Positions 19,383 to 28,890 of a stretch of 64,000 bases of DNA are shown in pieces; position 1 is the first letter of the stretch, and every line of letters begins with the position of its first letter. Below the pieces are notes generated by a model, which saw only the letters and a program-made list of their open reading frames with translations, did no database searches and had not been told where the DNA came from. The stretch is from JAENVT01 sp963773085 (lineage in GTDB: Bacteria; Actinomycetota; Acidimicrobiia; Acidimicrobiales; Ilumatobacteraceae): NCBI GenBank assembly GCA_963773085.1, contig CAVYZS010000009.1:1-64000 (forward strand), read 5' to 3'. Both the position numbers and the translations under genes were made by a program.

Positions 19383-20233
19383 CTGACGGCGTCGACGATC
19401 TCGACGCCACCGTCGCGCGATTCGCTGTACGCCAGCACGCAGAGCGCAGAGATGACCCCGCCCATGGCCAGGGCCTGAGCCAAGGAGACACTTTCGCCCA
19501 GGATGAGCCACGCCGCCACCGAAGCGCCGACCGGTTCGGCCTGGATCAACACCGAGGTGACAGAGGCATCGACCCGCGGCTGCGCCCAGGCGACCAGACC
19601 GTGGCCGGCAATACCCGGGCCGATCGCCAACAACGCCACCCACGCCCAGCCCGCGCCGTGCACCTCACCGAGGTTCTTGCCGGTGATCACGACCAATGCC
19701 GAGACCGTCACTGCGCCGATGACAGAGACCACGAACATGAAACGGACGGTCTCGACATTGGCGCGCACGCCCTTGGAGACCAGTAGATATCCGACCCAGA
19801 ACACCAGGGCAAGGACCGCCCACAAATATCCGACGTTCGAGCTGGTCGCGCCAGATCCACTCGACGGGGCGACGAGCACGGCGACGATCACGCCGACCAC
19901 CGACGCCGCGGCGCAGAGCACCTTCACGCCGGTCGGCCGTTCGCCGAAGAACATGACCGACACCGGAAGCGCGACGACAGGACCGAGCGCGGCGATGATC
20001 AGCGCCGTAGCGATGCTGACAGTTTCGATAGCGATGAAGAACACGCAGATGTTGAGGCCGAACAACACCCCGGCCAGGCCAGCGCGGCGGAAGTCGCCTC
20101 GACTCGGCCAACGCTTCGTGACAGCCACGATCACCAACAGCACGGAACAAGCGATCCACATCCGCCAGAACGAGAGGACCACACCCGACGCATGGGTGGA
20201 CTTGCCCAAGACCCCACCGAACGACCAGAACAT
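19379..20233 (-). CDS. EamA-family (DMT) transporter
   Basis: A membrane protein of 284 residues with about ten hydrophobic segments in two repeated halves, as in EamA/RhaT drug and metabolite exporters. Segments such as VLFGLNICVFFIAIETVSIA followed by ALIIAALGPVVALPVSVMFF, and GASVAAWLILGESVSLAQ near the end, are typical. The only ATG start in frame, 20233, falls inside what should be the first membrane helix. Upstream residues (GRGGVVAVLAAT) look like real helix, but no ATG, GTG or TTG precedes them before a stop. A missed CTG start or an upstream indel is possible. Substrate unknown. Confidence 0.83.
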   Translation of the reverse strand: MFWSFGGVLGKSTHASGVVLSFWRMWIACSVLLVIVAVTKRWPSRGDFRRAGLAGVLFGLNICVFFIAIETVSIATALIIAALGPVVALPVSVMFFGERPTGVKVLCAAASVVGVIVAVLVAPSSGSGATSSNVGYLWAVLALVFWVGYLLVSKGVRANVETVRFMFVVSVIGAVTVSALVVITGKNLGEVHGAGWAWVALLAIGPGIAGHGLVAWAQPRVDASVTSVLIQAEPVGASVAAWLILGESVSLAQALAMGGVISALCVLAYSESRDGGVEIVDAVS

Positions 20234-20401
20234 GGTGGCGGCGAGTACGGCGACGACCCCGCCCCGTCCGGCGATTTTGCGGGTCGACGACTGAGTCGAG
20301 TCTCGCGTGGCTCTCCGGGCGGACGCCAGCAGGGAGGATGGGGTGGTGGTTACGTGCGCACGCTAGCCGTGGAGCGTCGGAGCCGACCTACATTTGCAGG
20401 C

Positions 20402-21601
20402 ATGACCTCCGTGAATTCCGACACCACTTCCGGATACCTGCGCGGGTCGGATTGCTCCCTTGCCGACTTCATCGAGATCGTCGAGCAGCCGACCGAGCTC
20501 GGCGACTATCCGTTCGCCGAATCGATCATCGAGAACGTGGTCAGCTACGACGGAGACCGGCTTCGATCACAGTGTGCAGACCCCGATACCAGGCGAGCAG
20601 TGCAAGCAGAACTCAACAAGGCGTTTCTCGAGGGTCCCGGCATCGTCGTCTTCAATCGTGCGTTTGCCGACAATACGATCGTCGACGCCGTGTCCGACGC
20701 CTTCAGAGAGATGATCGCCGACCAGCACGCCAGAGGGATGGTTTCGGGCGACCATTACGCCAAGCCGGGCGACAACGACCGCGTGTGGAACGCTCTCGAG
20801 AAGTTGGCTGTCAATGCCCCCGACGAATTCGTCGCCTACTACGCCAACGACATCATCGCCATGACTGCCGCCGCGTGGCTCGGACCAGGTTTCACGCTGA
20901 CATCGCAGGTCAACGTGGTCAACCCCGGCGGTGCCGCGCAGAGGCCGCACCGCGATTATCACCTCGGGTTCATGACCATTGCTGTCGCCGAGCAGTATCC
21001 GGCGCACGTCCACCTCCTCTCGGCGGCGCTCACGCTGCAAGGCGCAATCGCCCATTGCGACATGCCGGTCGAGAGCGGGCCGACCATGTACCTACCGAAC
21101 GCGCAGAAGTACTTGCACGGCTACCTGGCCTGGTGGCGACCGGAGTTCCGCGAGTACTTCGAGAAGCACTACGTGCAGTTGCCGTTGAAGAAGGGCGACG
21201 CGGTGTTCTTCAACCCGGCGCTCTTCCACGCTGCTGGTACCAACCGCACGACCGACGTGCACCGCATGGCCAACCTGCTGCAGATCAACTCACCCCTCGG
21301 CAAGTGCTTGGAGGCGCTGGATCACGAGCGGATGTGCAACGCGGTGTATCCGTCGCTGTTGAAACTCAAGGCATCGGGCGCGTCGGACGTCGAGGTGGAC
21401 AACGCCGCGGGCGCCTGCGCCAACGGTTACGCGTTCCCCACCAACCTCGACCGCGATCAGCCGCTGGCGGGGCTGACCAACGACGCCCAGGTCGACGTCG
21501 TTCGCCGCGCTGTCGCCGAGGGATGGAGCCGCGACGCTTTGAGCGCCGAATTGCGTGTGTACGCCAATCGCCGGATGACTCACGGCGAGTTCGTGTCTTG
21601 A
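20402..21601 (+). CDS. Phytanoyl-CoA dioxygenase (PhyH) family oxygenase
   Basis: A 399-residue cytoplasmic Fe(II)/2-oxoglutarate oxygenase. The iron ligands are His183-X-Asp185 (RPHRDYHLGF) and His276 (FFNPALFHAAGTNRT), with Arg282 or Arg288 as candidate 2-oxoglutarate ligand. The region SGPTMYLPNAQ before the distal His is typical of PhyH. Family members hydroxylate lipids, amino acids and secondary metabolites, so the substrate cannot be read off. The stop overlaps a TTG start of a di-iron hydroxylase gene (TTGA). Two oxygenases made from one message suggest sequential hydroxylation of one substrate; this is inference. Confidence 0.85.
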   Translation: MTSVNSDTTSGYLRGSDCSLADFIEIVEQPTELGDYPFAESIIENVVSYDGDRLRSQCADPDTRRAVQAELNKAFLEGPGIVVFNRAFADNTIVDAVSDAFREMIADQHARGMVSGDHYAKPGDNDRVWNALEKLAVNAPDEFVAYYANDIIAMTAAAWLGPGFTLTSQVNVVNPGGAAQRPHRDYHLGFMTIAVAEQYPAHVHLLSAALTLQGAIAHCDMPVESGPTMYLPNAQKYLHGYLAWWRPEFREYFEKHYVQLPLKKGDAVFFNPALFHAAGTNRTTDVHRMANLLQINSPLGKCLEALDHERMCNAVYPSLLKLKASGASDVEVDNAAGACANGYAFPTNLDRDQPLAGLTNDAQVDVVRRAVAEGWSRDALSAELRVYANRRMTHGEFVS

Positions 21602-22515
21602 AGAAGTCAGCCCTGCGGCAACTCGACCTCGTCGACAAAGCGTCGATACCCCTGTTCGTGGTGACGATGCTGGCGGAACACGCCGCGCTCCGCAAGGTTC
21701 CCAAACGCGTGCTCGGCGATCTGTACGACGCCGACGAGACGACGTTGTCGGGAACGCAGGTGCCGCCCGACCCTCTGGTGCCTCTCGGATACGAGCGCAA
21801 GGACACCGTCGCCAGCCTGACGATGCTCGCCGGCAACATCGCCGTCGGGTTCGCCACCCTGGCGGCATTCGGCCGAGTCGATCGCTTCCTGTTCAAACAC
21901 CGCATCGCCGACGTCGGACTACGACGGGGCTCGATCGCCTCGGCGATGCTGCTGTGGGACTTCCTCTACTACTGGGACCATCGCTGGATGCACGAGGTAC
22001 GCCTGCTGTGGGCCAACCACGTCTCCCATCACTCGGGCGAGCGCTACAACCTGTCGACGGCGCTCCGGCAACCGTGGTCGGGCTTCTTGACGTTCTGGGT
22101 GTTCGCCCCGATGCCGCTGCTCGGGTTTCCCACGGCCAAGACCGCCAAGGCCGGCCAGCTCAACCTGCTGTATCAATACTGGATCCACACCGAGGCGATC
22201 AACCGGCTGCCCGATCCGATCGAGAAGGTGTTCAACACACCGTCGCATCACCGTGTCCACCACGGCGCCAACCGCCAGTACCTCGACAAGAACTACGGCG
22301 GGATCCTGATCCTGTGGGACAAGGTGTTCGGCACCTTCGAACCCGAGGTCCGGCGGGTGAAGTACGGCCTGACCAAGAACATCCACACCTACAACCCGTT
22401 GCGAATCGCCTATCACGAGATGGCCGACATAGCTCGCGACGTGCGTTCGGCCACCGGCATGCGCAGCAAGCTGCACCACGTGTTCGGTCGTCCCGGATGG
22501 ACTCCGACGCGCTAG
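21598..22515 (+). CDS. Sterol desaturase / fatty acid hydroxylase family di-iron enzyme
   Basis: A 305-residue membrane enzyme. The eight-histidine di-iron signature is present: HRWMH (in YYWDHRWMHEVR), HVSHH, HTEA and HRVHHGANRQYLD. Two to three hydrophobic stretches (SLTMLAGNIAVGFATLAAF, FLTFWVFAPMPLLGF) would anchor it. The family hydroxylates or desaturates sterols, carotenoids and lipid chains. The TTG start at 21598 is chosen because it overlaps the PhyH stop; the next in-frame ATG would lose 18 residues. The TAG stop lies in a CTAG shared with the stop of the converging flavoprotein gene. Substrate unknown. Confidence 0.88.
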   Translation: MKKSALRQLDLVDKASIPLFVVTMLAEHAALRKVPKRVLGDLYDADETTLSGTQVPPDPLVPLGYERKDTVASLTMLAGNIAVGFATLAAFGRVDRFLFKHRIADVGLRRGSIASAMLLWDFLYYWDHRWMHEVRLLWANHVSHHSGERYNLSTALRQPWSGFLTFWVFAPMPLLGFPTAKTAKAGQLNLLYQYWIHTEAINRLPDPIEKVFNTPSHHRVHHGANRQYLDKNYGGILILWDKVFGTFEPEVRRVKYGLTKNIHTYNPLRIAYHEMADIARDVRSATGMRSKLHHVFGRPGWTPTR

Positions 22516-23702
22516 CTAGCTGCCGCGTCGTCGCTGATCAACCGGAAGGACTGCGGACCGAGATCGGCGTCGGTCCAGGTGCCGTTGATCACCAATCCGA
22601 CAGCCAACGCGCCGATCGCGTCGGCGCTCTTCGCCGCATAGCCGTTGCTGCCAACAGCCATCACACACCCGGGTTCGACGATCTCGACGTAGGGAAGCTT
22701 CGTCGGTGTCTCGGGGATCAGGCACGGCTTGGTCAGCCAGGCATCGGCTTCCAATCCCGGCAGCACATCGAGCAGCAGGCCTCTCAGCCATTCGAGATCG
22801 GCCTGGTGGGTGCTGCCGCCCATCCATTGGCGTCTCTCCGGGGGTGAGAGCACCCGTTCCGTCCGCCGCGTTGCCCCGAGCTTCACGTAGAAATGCCCGT
22901 CGGGATAGTCGGTCGGAGGAACGATGTAGAGATGATCACGCGTCGGGTCGTCGACGATGATCGATGGCAGCCCGGTCAGTCTGCGCAGTTCGGCGCCCGA
23001 CACCCTGGCCAGCACCACGGTCTCGGCGAGCACGTGTACCAACGGGCGACGGGGCAGGCCGGCCAGCTCGTCGGCGTGGGGACCCGTGGCGATCACCACC
23101 TGCCCGGCCTCGACCGCGACTCCATCGGTGGTGTGCACCCTCCATCCTCCGGTCGACCTGCTCTCGATTCCCAACACCTGCTCGCCGAGCAGGTCAGCAC
23201 CGTTGTGGCGGGCGACCGCGAGTTGCGCAGCGAGCATGCGACGCGGATCGATGAAGCCTCCCGGGGCCGGCTCGAGCAACACCGTGGCGTCGGCGGGCAA
23301 GGCGAGGCGATCATCGCCGAGCGGCTCGCCGGGTTCGCGCCTTTCGAATGTCACACCCAGGCTTTCTGCGACGGCGAGGGTCGCTGCCAGGCGCGTCGCA
23401 TCGACCTCGGCCATCACCACCCCGACCGGTCGGTGGAAGCTGATGCCAGACGCAGCTTCGATCCCTGCATACGCGGCGATGGCCCGGTCGGCCAGGACCG
23501 CCCATTCACGCTGCTTGTCGAGCCGGCGGGTGATCCGTCCGGAGTCGTAATGGCTGGCAAAGACACCTTGGTGACTCGGCCAGTTGGCCGGCTCACCAGG
23601 GCCGACACCGACGCAATTGAGCCCGGCGGCGGAGGCGTGACGGAGGGCAGCGGCCCCCACCAATCCGAGACCGACCACGGCGAGGTCACAACGGGTTGTC
23701 AC
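22512..23702 (-). CDS. FAD-dependent amino acid/sarcosine oxidase-like enzyme (DAO family)
   Basis: A 396-residue flavoprotein. The N-terminal dinucleotide motif is DLAVVGLGLVGAAALRHAS. A second FAD contact region is GQVVIATGPHADEL, and the C-terminus has CVMAVGSNGYAAKSADAIG, where monomeric sarcosine oxidases bind FAD and substrate. The usual family length is 370-400. Closest types are monomeric sarcosine oxidase and N-methyltryptophan oxidase; the covalent-FAD Cys of sarcosine oxidase would be expected near the C-terminus, and Cys in EPGCVMAVG sits in that area. Likely releases H2O2 on oxidising a secondary amine. It is divergent from an MFS gene. Confidence 0.85.
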   Translation of the reverse strand: MTTRCDLAVVGLGLVGAAALRHASAAGLNCVGVGPGEPANWPSHQGVFASHYDSGRITRRLDKQREWAVLADRAIAAYAGIEAASGISFHRPVGVVMAEVDATRLAATLAVAESLGVTFERREPGEPLGDDRLALPADATVLLEPAPGGFIDPRRMLAAQLAVARHNGADLLGEQVLGIESRSTGGWRVHTTDGVAVEAGQVVIATGPHADELAGLPRRPLVHVLAETVVLARVSGAELRRLTGLPSIIVDDPTRDHLYIVPPTDYPDGHFYVKLGATRRTERVLSPPERRQWMGGSTHQADLEWLRGLLLDVLPGLEADAWLTKPCLIPETPTKLPYVEIVEPGCVMAVGSNGYAAKSADAIGALAVGLVINGTWTDADLGPQSFRLISDDAAAS

Positions 23703-23776
23703 GAGTCACACCATACGGCGCATTTTTCTGTGAAAGTGACGGCGCGATGGCCTTCTTTACTGGTACAAAAGAGGGT

Positions 23777-24961
23777 GTGAGCGCTTTCCCCATGACCACC
23801 GGCAAATTCCGGTGGGATCGGCTCACCTATTCGTCCGCTCTCGGGTACGCGCTGCTCGTTGCCGGACTCAGCGTCGGCGTGGTGCTCGGTGAACTACGCC
23901 AGCAGTTCCATCTCTCAGGTGTCATAGCCGCGCTCCACGGTTCGACGTTCGGATTCGCCTCTCTGGCTGCCGGTGTGTGGGGTGTACGGGTGGTCGATCG
24001 AGTCGGGCGCCGCACCTCGCTGTTGGCGGCGGCGGTTGGCCTCACCGCCGGCATCACCATGTTCTGCTTCGGCCCGGCATGGCCGGTCACCCTCGTCGGC
24101 ACAGCGCTCGCCGGTCTGGGCGGGGCACTGCTGGTGATGGTCATGCCCGGGTTGATCAGCGATCATCACGGCGAGCACCGCGCTGCCGCGTTCGCTGCCG
24201 TCAACGGCGCACCCGGCCTTGCCGGCGTCTTGTTCAGCCTGGTCATCGGCGGTGCATTGGCGTTGCAGTGGTCGTGGCGGGGGCCGTACCTGCTCCTGAC
24301 CGCGGCAATCGTGATCGCCCTCACCATCGTCGCCTGGCCGGTGTCGGTGCCGGAATCCTCCCGCCAGGGCGCGTTCACACTCGCCCATCTCCGCGATCGC
24401 GACGTGTTCGTGCCGTGGCTGCACATCGTCAACGCCGTGTTCTCGGAGTTTGCCGTCGGCGTCTGGGCGGCGACGTACCTGAAAGAGGTCGGTCACGCCT
24501 CGGGCGGGCTGGCGGCGGCGCTGGCAGCAGTCTTCGGAATCACCATGTTCCTCTCGCGACTCGTGTTGCCCACCACCATGCGCTACCTGGGCGATGCGAC
24601 CGTCACGGTCAGCTTCCTCGTTCTGGCGTTCGGTGCGCTGGTCATGTGCTTCGCCCCAGGGCTCGCTGGGCGGGTGATCGGTCTGACCATCGTCGGATTC
24701 GGCGGCGCGCCGCTGTACCCGCTGACCGTCGACCGGTTGTACGCGTCAGCCGAGCACAAGATCGACTCGGTCTCCCTCGGTGCGATCTGCATCCTCGCCT
24801 CGGGCACCGCCGTCACGCTGGGGCCATTGGCGCTCGGCGTGCTGGCCGATTCGGTCGGGCTGCGCCTCGCTCTGCTGATCGTGCCGGTAGTCGGCGTCAT
24901 CGGCGCGATCACCCAGCGACCAGTTCGCGCCACGCGAACGATCGCTGCAGCACTCGACTGA
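23777..24961 (+). CDS. MFS transporter
   Basis: A polytopic membrane protein of about 394 residues with twelve predicted helices. The motif between helices 2 and 3 is GVWGVRVVDRVGRRTSLL, the MFS motif A, and HHGEHRAAAFAAVNGAPGL lies in helix 4-5. The start is unsure: GTG 23777 follows a GAGGG site closely, ATG 23792 is the next choice and ATG 23746 would add residues. It diverges from the DAO flavoprotein gene, so the pair may import and oxidise the same amine, an inference from position only. A dienelactone hydrolase gene follows after 26 bases. Confidence 0.88.
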   Translation: MSAFPMTTGKFRWDRLTYSSALGYALLVAGLSVGVVLGELRQQFHLSGVIAALHGSTFGFASLAAGVWGVRVVDRVGRRTSLLAAAVGLTAGITMFCFGPAWPVTLVGTALAGLGGALLVMVMPGLISDHHGEHRAAAFAAVNGAPGLAGVLFSLVIGGALALQWSWRGPYLLLTAAIVIALTIVAWPVSVPESSRQGAFTLAHLRDRDVFVPWLHIVNAVFSEFAVGVWAATYLKEVGHASGGLAAALAAVFGITMFLSRLVLPTTMRYLGDATVTVSFLVLAFGALVMCFAPGLAGRVIGLTIVGFGGAPLYPLTVDRLYASAEHKIDSVSLGAICILASGTAVTLGPLALGVLADSVGLRLALLIVPVVGVIGAITQRPVRATRTIAAALD

Positions 24962-24987
24962 ACTCCGTGGCGAATACAGTCGGCGGA

Positions 24988-25662
24988 ATGGGTACCACCA
25001 TCTCATTGACATCGTCCGACGGTTTCGAGCTGTCCGCATACCGTGCCGAACCGGAAGGCGGCGTCCGCGGAGGCGTGGTCGTCGTCCAGGAGATATTTGG
25101 CGTCAACAGCCACATCCGCTCGGTCACGGATCGCTACGCAGCAGCCGGCTACCTGGCCATCGCCCCGGCGATCTTCGACCGCGAACGACCCGGTATCGAG
25201 CTCGGCTACACCGAGGACGACATCGCCGTCGGTCGCGACATCGCCAGGGGCACGCTCGACTTCGCCAACGTGCTGGCCGACGTGGCCGCCGCCGGTATCT
25301 GCGCCCGCGACGCCGGCAGGGTCGGAGTCGTCGGCTACTGCTTCGGAGGACTGGTCACGGCCGCTGCGGCCATCGAGCTCGCCGATGTCTTCGACGCCGC
25401 CGCCTCGTACTACGGAGGCAGCACCATCAGCCTGATCGATCGATCACCCGTCGTCCCCATGATCATGCACTTCGGCGAGCGCGACCACGCCATTCCACTC
25501 GACGACGTGCACAAGATCTCGGCAGCGTGGCCCGACGTGACCGTGCACCTGTACGACGCCGAGCACGGGTTCAACTGTGATCACCGCGGCTCGTTCAGCG
25601 CCGTTCCCGCAGCCATCGCCCAGGCGCGCACCTTCCGCTTCTTCGCCGACCACCTCGGCTGA
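24988..25662 (+). CDS. Dienelactone hydrolase family protein
   Basis: A 224-residue alpha/beta hydrolase. The nucleophile is Cys rather than Ser, in VGVVGYCFGGLV, as in true dienelactone hydrolases. The other triad members are Asp in FGERDHAIPL and His in DAEHGFNCD. The N-terminal oxyanion region reads VVVVQEIFGVNSHIR, also typical. The known reaction opens the lactone in chlorocatechol and related pathways to maleylacetate, but many relatives act on other esters. No ring-cleavage genes lie nearby. It follows the MFS gene on the same strand and converges on the next MFS gene. Confidence 0.9.
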   Translation: MGTTISLTSSDGFELSAYRAEPEGGVRGGVVVVQEIFGVNSHIRSVTDRYAAAGYLAIAPAIFDRERPGIELGYTEDDIAVGRDIARGTLDFANVLADVAAAGICARDAGRVGVVGYCFGGLVTAAAAIELADVFDAAASYYGGSTISLIDRSPVVPMIMHFGERDHAIPLDDVHKISAAWPDVTVHLYDAEHGFNCDHRGSFSAVPAAIAQARTFRFFADHLG

Positions 25663-25678
25663 ACTTCTGACGACCCGG

Positions 25679-26872
25679 CTAGACCGGCGCCGCGGCCTGC
25701 CGGGCCGAGACATCGCGAAGTCGCCACGACGTGCCCGACAACAGAGCACTGGAAATGACCAGCACCACCATCATCACCGCGCAGCTCGTATAGGCGACCG
25801 TGCGGCCGAAATGCTCGTAGATCTGGCCGATGGCCGTCGCGGTGATACCGGCCGTCAAGGTCTCCACGCCACCGAGCAGACCCTGCGCACTCGCCTGACG
25901 CTCGCCCTGCACGACCAACCCGACCGCAACGCCACAACTGCTCACGGTGAACCCGTCGTTCGTTGCGTGAACCAGCGAGATCGCCAGCATCACCCCACCC
26001 GACGACGCGTGGCCGTAGGCGAACATCGCCGCGGCGCCCACCAGCAGACCGAAGGTGCCGAGCCGGAACGGACCGACCGACTGCGCCAGCCGACCGCCGA
26101 TCGAGGCGAACAACACCATCGGCACGGCAAACAGGGTGATACCGAGATTGGCGATCAGATCGCTCGCCTGCAGGTCGTCGAGCACCAGCGCCCACAACGC
26201 GTCGAACGCGCCGATCATCATGAACACCGCGGCGCCCATCGACAGCGCTGCCAGGTACGGACGGATGCGCAGCAGATCGAAGGCGAACCTCGGAGGCACC
26301 TCCACGTCCCCGCTCGTCTCGACGACTCGCGTTCGGGCGATGAGCGGGTACATGGCGACGGTCAGACCGGCGATGAGCAGGAACGGTGCGGCAATCCCGA
26401 ACGGGCCGACGAGCACTGCGGAGACGGCCGGCCCGACGGCGAAGCCGGCAACGTCGGCAGCGAGCATGCGCCCGAGGTTCTGACCCAAGTGATCGGGGTC
26501 GGCCAGGATCACAATTCGTCGCGCCGCCGGATACGCCAATCCGACGCCGACACCCATCACGAACCGAGCCGTCAGCAACACGATGACGGTGCTGCCGTAG
26601 GCCATGCCGAGCAGGCCGGCGACGTTGAACACCATCCCGAGCACGATCATCAGGCGGGCGTGGCCTCTGTCGGCGAGCGGGGCGAGGGTCACTTGGGCGA
26701 CGAACGACGACAGGAAGCCCATCGCCACGATCAGACCGAGCGCACCCTCACCGATGCCGTACTGGTCGCGGAACTCGTCGAGCACCGTGAACATCACGCC
26801 GTAACCCGACGCGAACAGCGCAGTCAGCGCGCCGAAGACGACGACGACCGACCGAGTGCGCATCCGATTCAT
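25679..26872 (-). CDS. MFS transporter, divergent from the ArsR-like regulator
   Basis: A 397-residue membrane protein with about twelve hydrophobic segments; MFS motif A appears as LAPLADRGHARLMIV. It starts MNRMRTRSVVVVFGALTA and has no frame break. It lies divergent from an ArsR-like gene, and the 11-bp inverted repeat at 26925-26968 sits between the two. This is a common layout for an exporter controlled by its own repressor. Substrate unknown. Confidence 0.87.
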   Translation of the reverse strand: MNRMRTRSVVVVFGALTALFASGYGVMFTVLDEFRDQYGIGEGALGLIVAMGFLSSFVAQVTLAPLADRGHARLMIVLGMVFNVAGLLGMAYGSTVIVLLTARFVMGVGVGLAYPAARRIVILADPDHLGQNLGRMLAADVAGFAVGPAVSAVLVGPFGIAAPFLLIAGLTVAMYPLIARTRVVETSGDVEVPPRFAFDLLRIRPYLAALSMGAAVFMMIGAFDALWALVLDDLQASDLIANLGITLFAVPMVLFASIGGRLAQSVGPFRLGTFGLLVGAAAMFAYGHASSGGVMLAISLVHATNDGFTVSSCGVAVGLVVQGERQASAQGLLGGVETLTAGITATAIGQIYEHFGRTVAYTSCAVMMVVLVISSALLSGTSWRLRDVSARQAAAPV

Positions 26873-26924
26873 TCAACGGCAGTATTGCCGAGCGACCTCC
26901 GTCGCATCGCTGTGATTGTTGACG

Positions 26925-26968
26925 CTATGTCCGACTTTTCCCTATCATTCGAGAAATGTCGGACATAG
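26925..26968. promoter_or_regulatory. Perfect 11-bp inverted repeat, candidate operator
   Basis: CTATGTCCGAC (26925-26935) is followed 22 bases later by its exact reverse complement GTCGGACATAG (26958-26968). The repeat lies in the gap between the divergent MFS gene and the ArsR-like gene, and its right arm covers the likely regulator start codon. Centre-to-centre spacing is 33 bases, about three helical turns. Autoregulation by the ArsR-like protein with control of both transporters is inferred. Confidence 0.6.
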
Positions 26969-27543
26969 ACAACGGCGAGTCACGCGCCACTCCGCGCTGC
27001 ACGAGCTCGGCTACGACCTCGACGCGACGATCCACGCCGACACCCCCGCACGCCTGAAGGCGGTCGGCAACCCGTTGCGCGCGCTGATCCTCGACCTCGT
27101 GCTGGAGCGGGCGATGACGGTGACCGAGCTCGCCGCTCGGGTGCGCAAACCACGTGGCACGGTTGCCCACCACGTCGATGTGCTCGTCGACGCCGGGCTG
27201 TTGAAGGTCACGGCAACTCGGCGAGTGCGGGCCATCGACGAACGCTTCTACGGCCGCACCGCGCACACGATCGTGTTCCCCGACGCGGCGACCGACGGCG
27301 ATCTGCCCTTCGTCGCCGACGCCCGCGCCGAGGCCGATCTCTCGGACTCGCCTCCTGCGCCGGCGGATTCACGTTGCGCCATGCCCGAATTCCGGCCGAG
27401 CTCGCCGACGAGTTCACGGCGCGGGTGATGGATTTGGCGATCGAATTCACCCGGCTGCCACGCGGCGGCGATCGGCGAGTACGCGTTCCTCGCCGGCGTC
27501 TTCCCCACCAACCGACCCGTCGCCCCGGAGGATCCCGGAATGA
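26956..27543 (+). CDS. ArsR-like winged-helix transcriptional regulator (frame broken)
   Basis: The readable core is a winged-helix domain: TPARLKAVGNPLRALILDLV, then MTVTELAARVRKPRGTVAHH, VDVLVDAGLLKVTATRRVRA and FYGRTAHTIVFP, typical of the ArsR group with a C-terminal helical extension. The reading frame changes near 26990, 27350, 27475 and 27536. With these repaired it would start MSDIDNGES, pass through RHARIPAELADEFTARVMDL and EYAFLAGVFPTNRPVAPEDP, and stop in an ATGA overlap with the next MFS gene. No metal-binding Cys pair is seen in the core, so the ligand is probably organic. It likely represses the two flanking transporters. Confidence 0.78.
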
Positions 27544-28849
27544 CGCACGAGACCGCGCTCGGGGCCAGCTATCGCAAGCTGTTCATCTCGACCACCATCT
27601 CGAACATCGGCGACGGCATGTCGTTGATCGCCTATCCGTGGCTCGCCTCGGCACTCACCCGCAATCCGTTGCTGATCTCGGCTGTCGCGCTCGTGCAACG
27701 CCTGCCCTGGCTGGTGTTCACCCTGCCGGCCGGGGTCATCACCGATCGCGTCGACCGCAAGAAGGCGATGGTGCTCGCCGACTTCGTGCGCTTCGGCCTC
27801 ACGTTGGTCGTCGCACTGGCGGTGCTCAGTCGAGCAGTCGAGCCTGCCAGGGGTCGACGAGCTGTCGACCGTCACGGGCACGGCGACCGGCCTGTACATC
27901 CTGCTGCTCGTCGCCACGCTGCTGCTCGGCACCGCCGAGGTGCTCCGCGACAACTGCGGCCAGACGTTCATGCCGTCGATCGTCGAGGTCGAGCAGTTGG
28001 AGAAGGCCAACGGTCGAATGTGGAGCGCCGAGATCATCGCCAACACGTTCATCGGCCCGCCGCTCGGATCGCTGTTGCTGATCGCCGCGTTCTCACTGCC
28101 CTTCTTCGTCGACGCCGCATCGTTCTTCGCCGCGGCTGCACTGGTGTGGTCGATTCCCGGCAGCTTCCGCGCCGAACGACCCGATGATCACGTGCAGGCA
28201 CCATGGAAGACCGAACTCGCCGAAGGCTTCCGCTGGCTGTGGGCCAACGACCTGTTGCGTTCGATGTGCATCATTCTCGGGTTCATGAACCTGGCATCGA
28301 CACTCAGCGGATCGGTGTTGGTGCTCTTCGCCCAGGAGGTCCTCGACATCGGTCCCTTCGTCTTCACGATCATGGGGTTCGGCTTCGCGGCCGGAGCGGC
28401 AATCGGTGGCACCGTGGCGCCGTGGATGTCGAAGCGGCTCGGCAGCGGCACGTGCCTGGCCATGACGTTGGGCTCCAGCGCGGCGATCTCGTTCCTGGTC
28501 GGCCTGTCGTCGTGGTGGCCGGCGGTGATGGTTCTGTTCGGCCATCGGCGCCACACTCGGCGCGACGTGGAACGTCATCACCGTCAGTCTTCGTCAGTCG
28601 ATCATCCCGTCGCATCTGCTCGGCCGGGTCAACAGCGTCTACCGGTTCTTCGCTTGGGGGATGATGCCGATCGGCGCTCTGCTCGGCGGCCTGACCGTGA
28701 CCATCGTCAGTCAGTTCGCCAGCCGCAGCTTCGCGCTGCGGTCAGCGTTCTTCTTCGACGCGACGATCTATGCCGTTCTCTTCGTCGTCGGCCGCAGCAG
28801 GCTGACGACGGAAAAGCTCGAAGCGGCCAGGAGCGCTGTTCCTGCGTAA
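27540..28849 (+). CDS. MFS transporter downstream of the ArsR-like regulator (frame broken)
   Basis: A polytopic protein of about 436 residues with MFS features: SYRKLFISTTISNIGDGMSL, PAGVITDRVDRKKAMVLADF (motif A) and a twelve-helix pattern. Frame breaks near 27838 and 28545 divide it into three pieces that join without gaps. The last piece begins near WNVITVSLRQSIIPSHLLGR and VNSVYRFFAWGMMPIGALLG. The ATG overlaps the end of the regulator gene. The family resembles multidrug and macrolide exporters of the DHA3 type (MefA-like). Substrate not known. Confidence 0.83.
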
Positions 28850-28890
28850 GCTCGCCGCGACGATCATCCGCAACGAAGGGGTCAGCAGCC

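Noticed and set aside
23703..23776. GTCAC...GTGAC inverted repeat between the DAO and MFS genes
   Set aside because: Arms are only 5 bases and spacing is irregular; easily chance.
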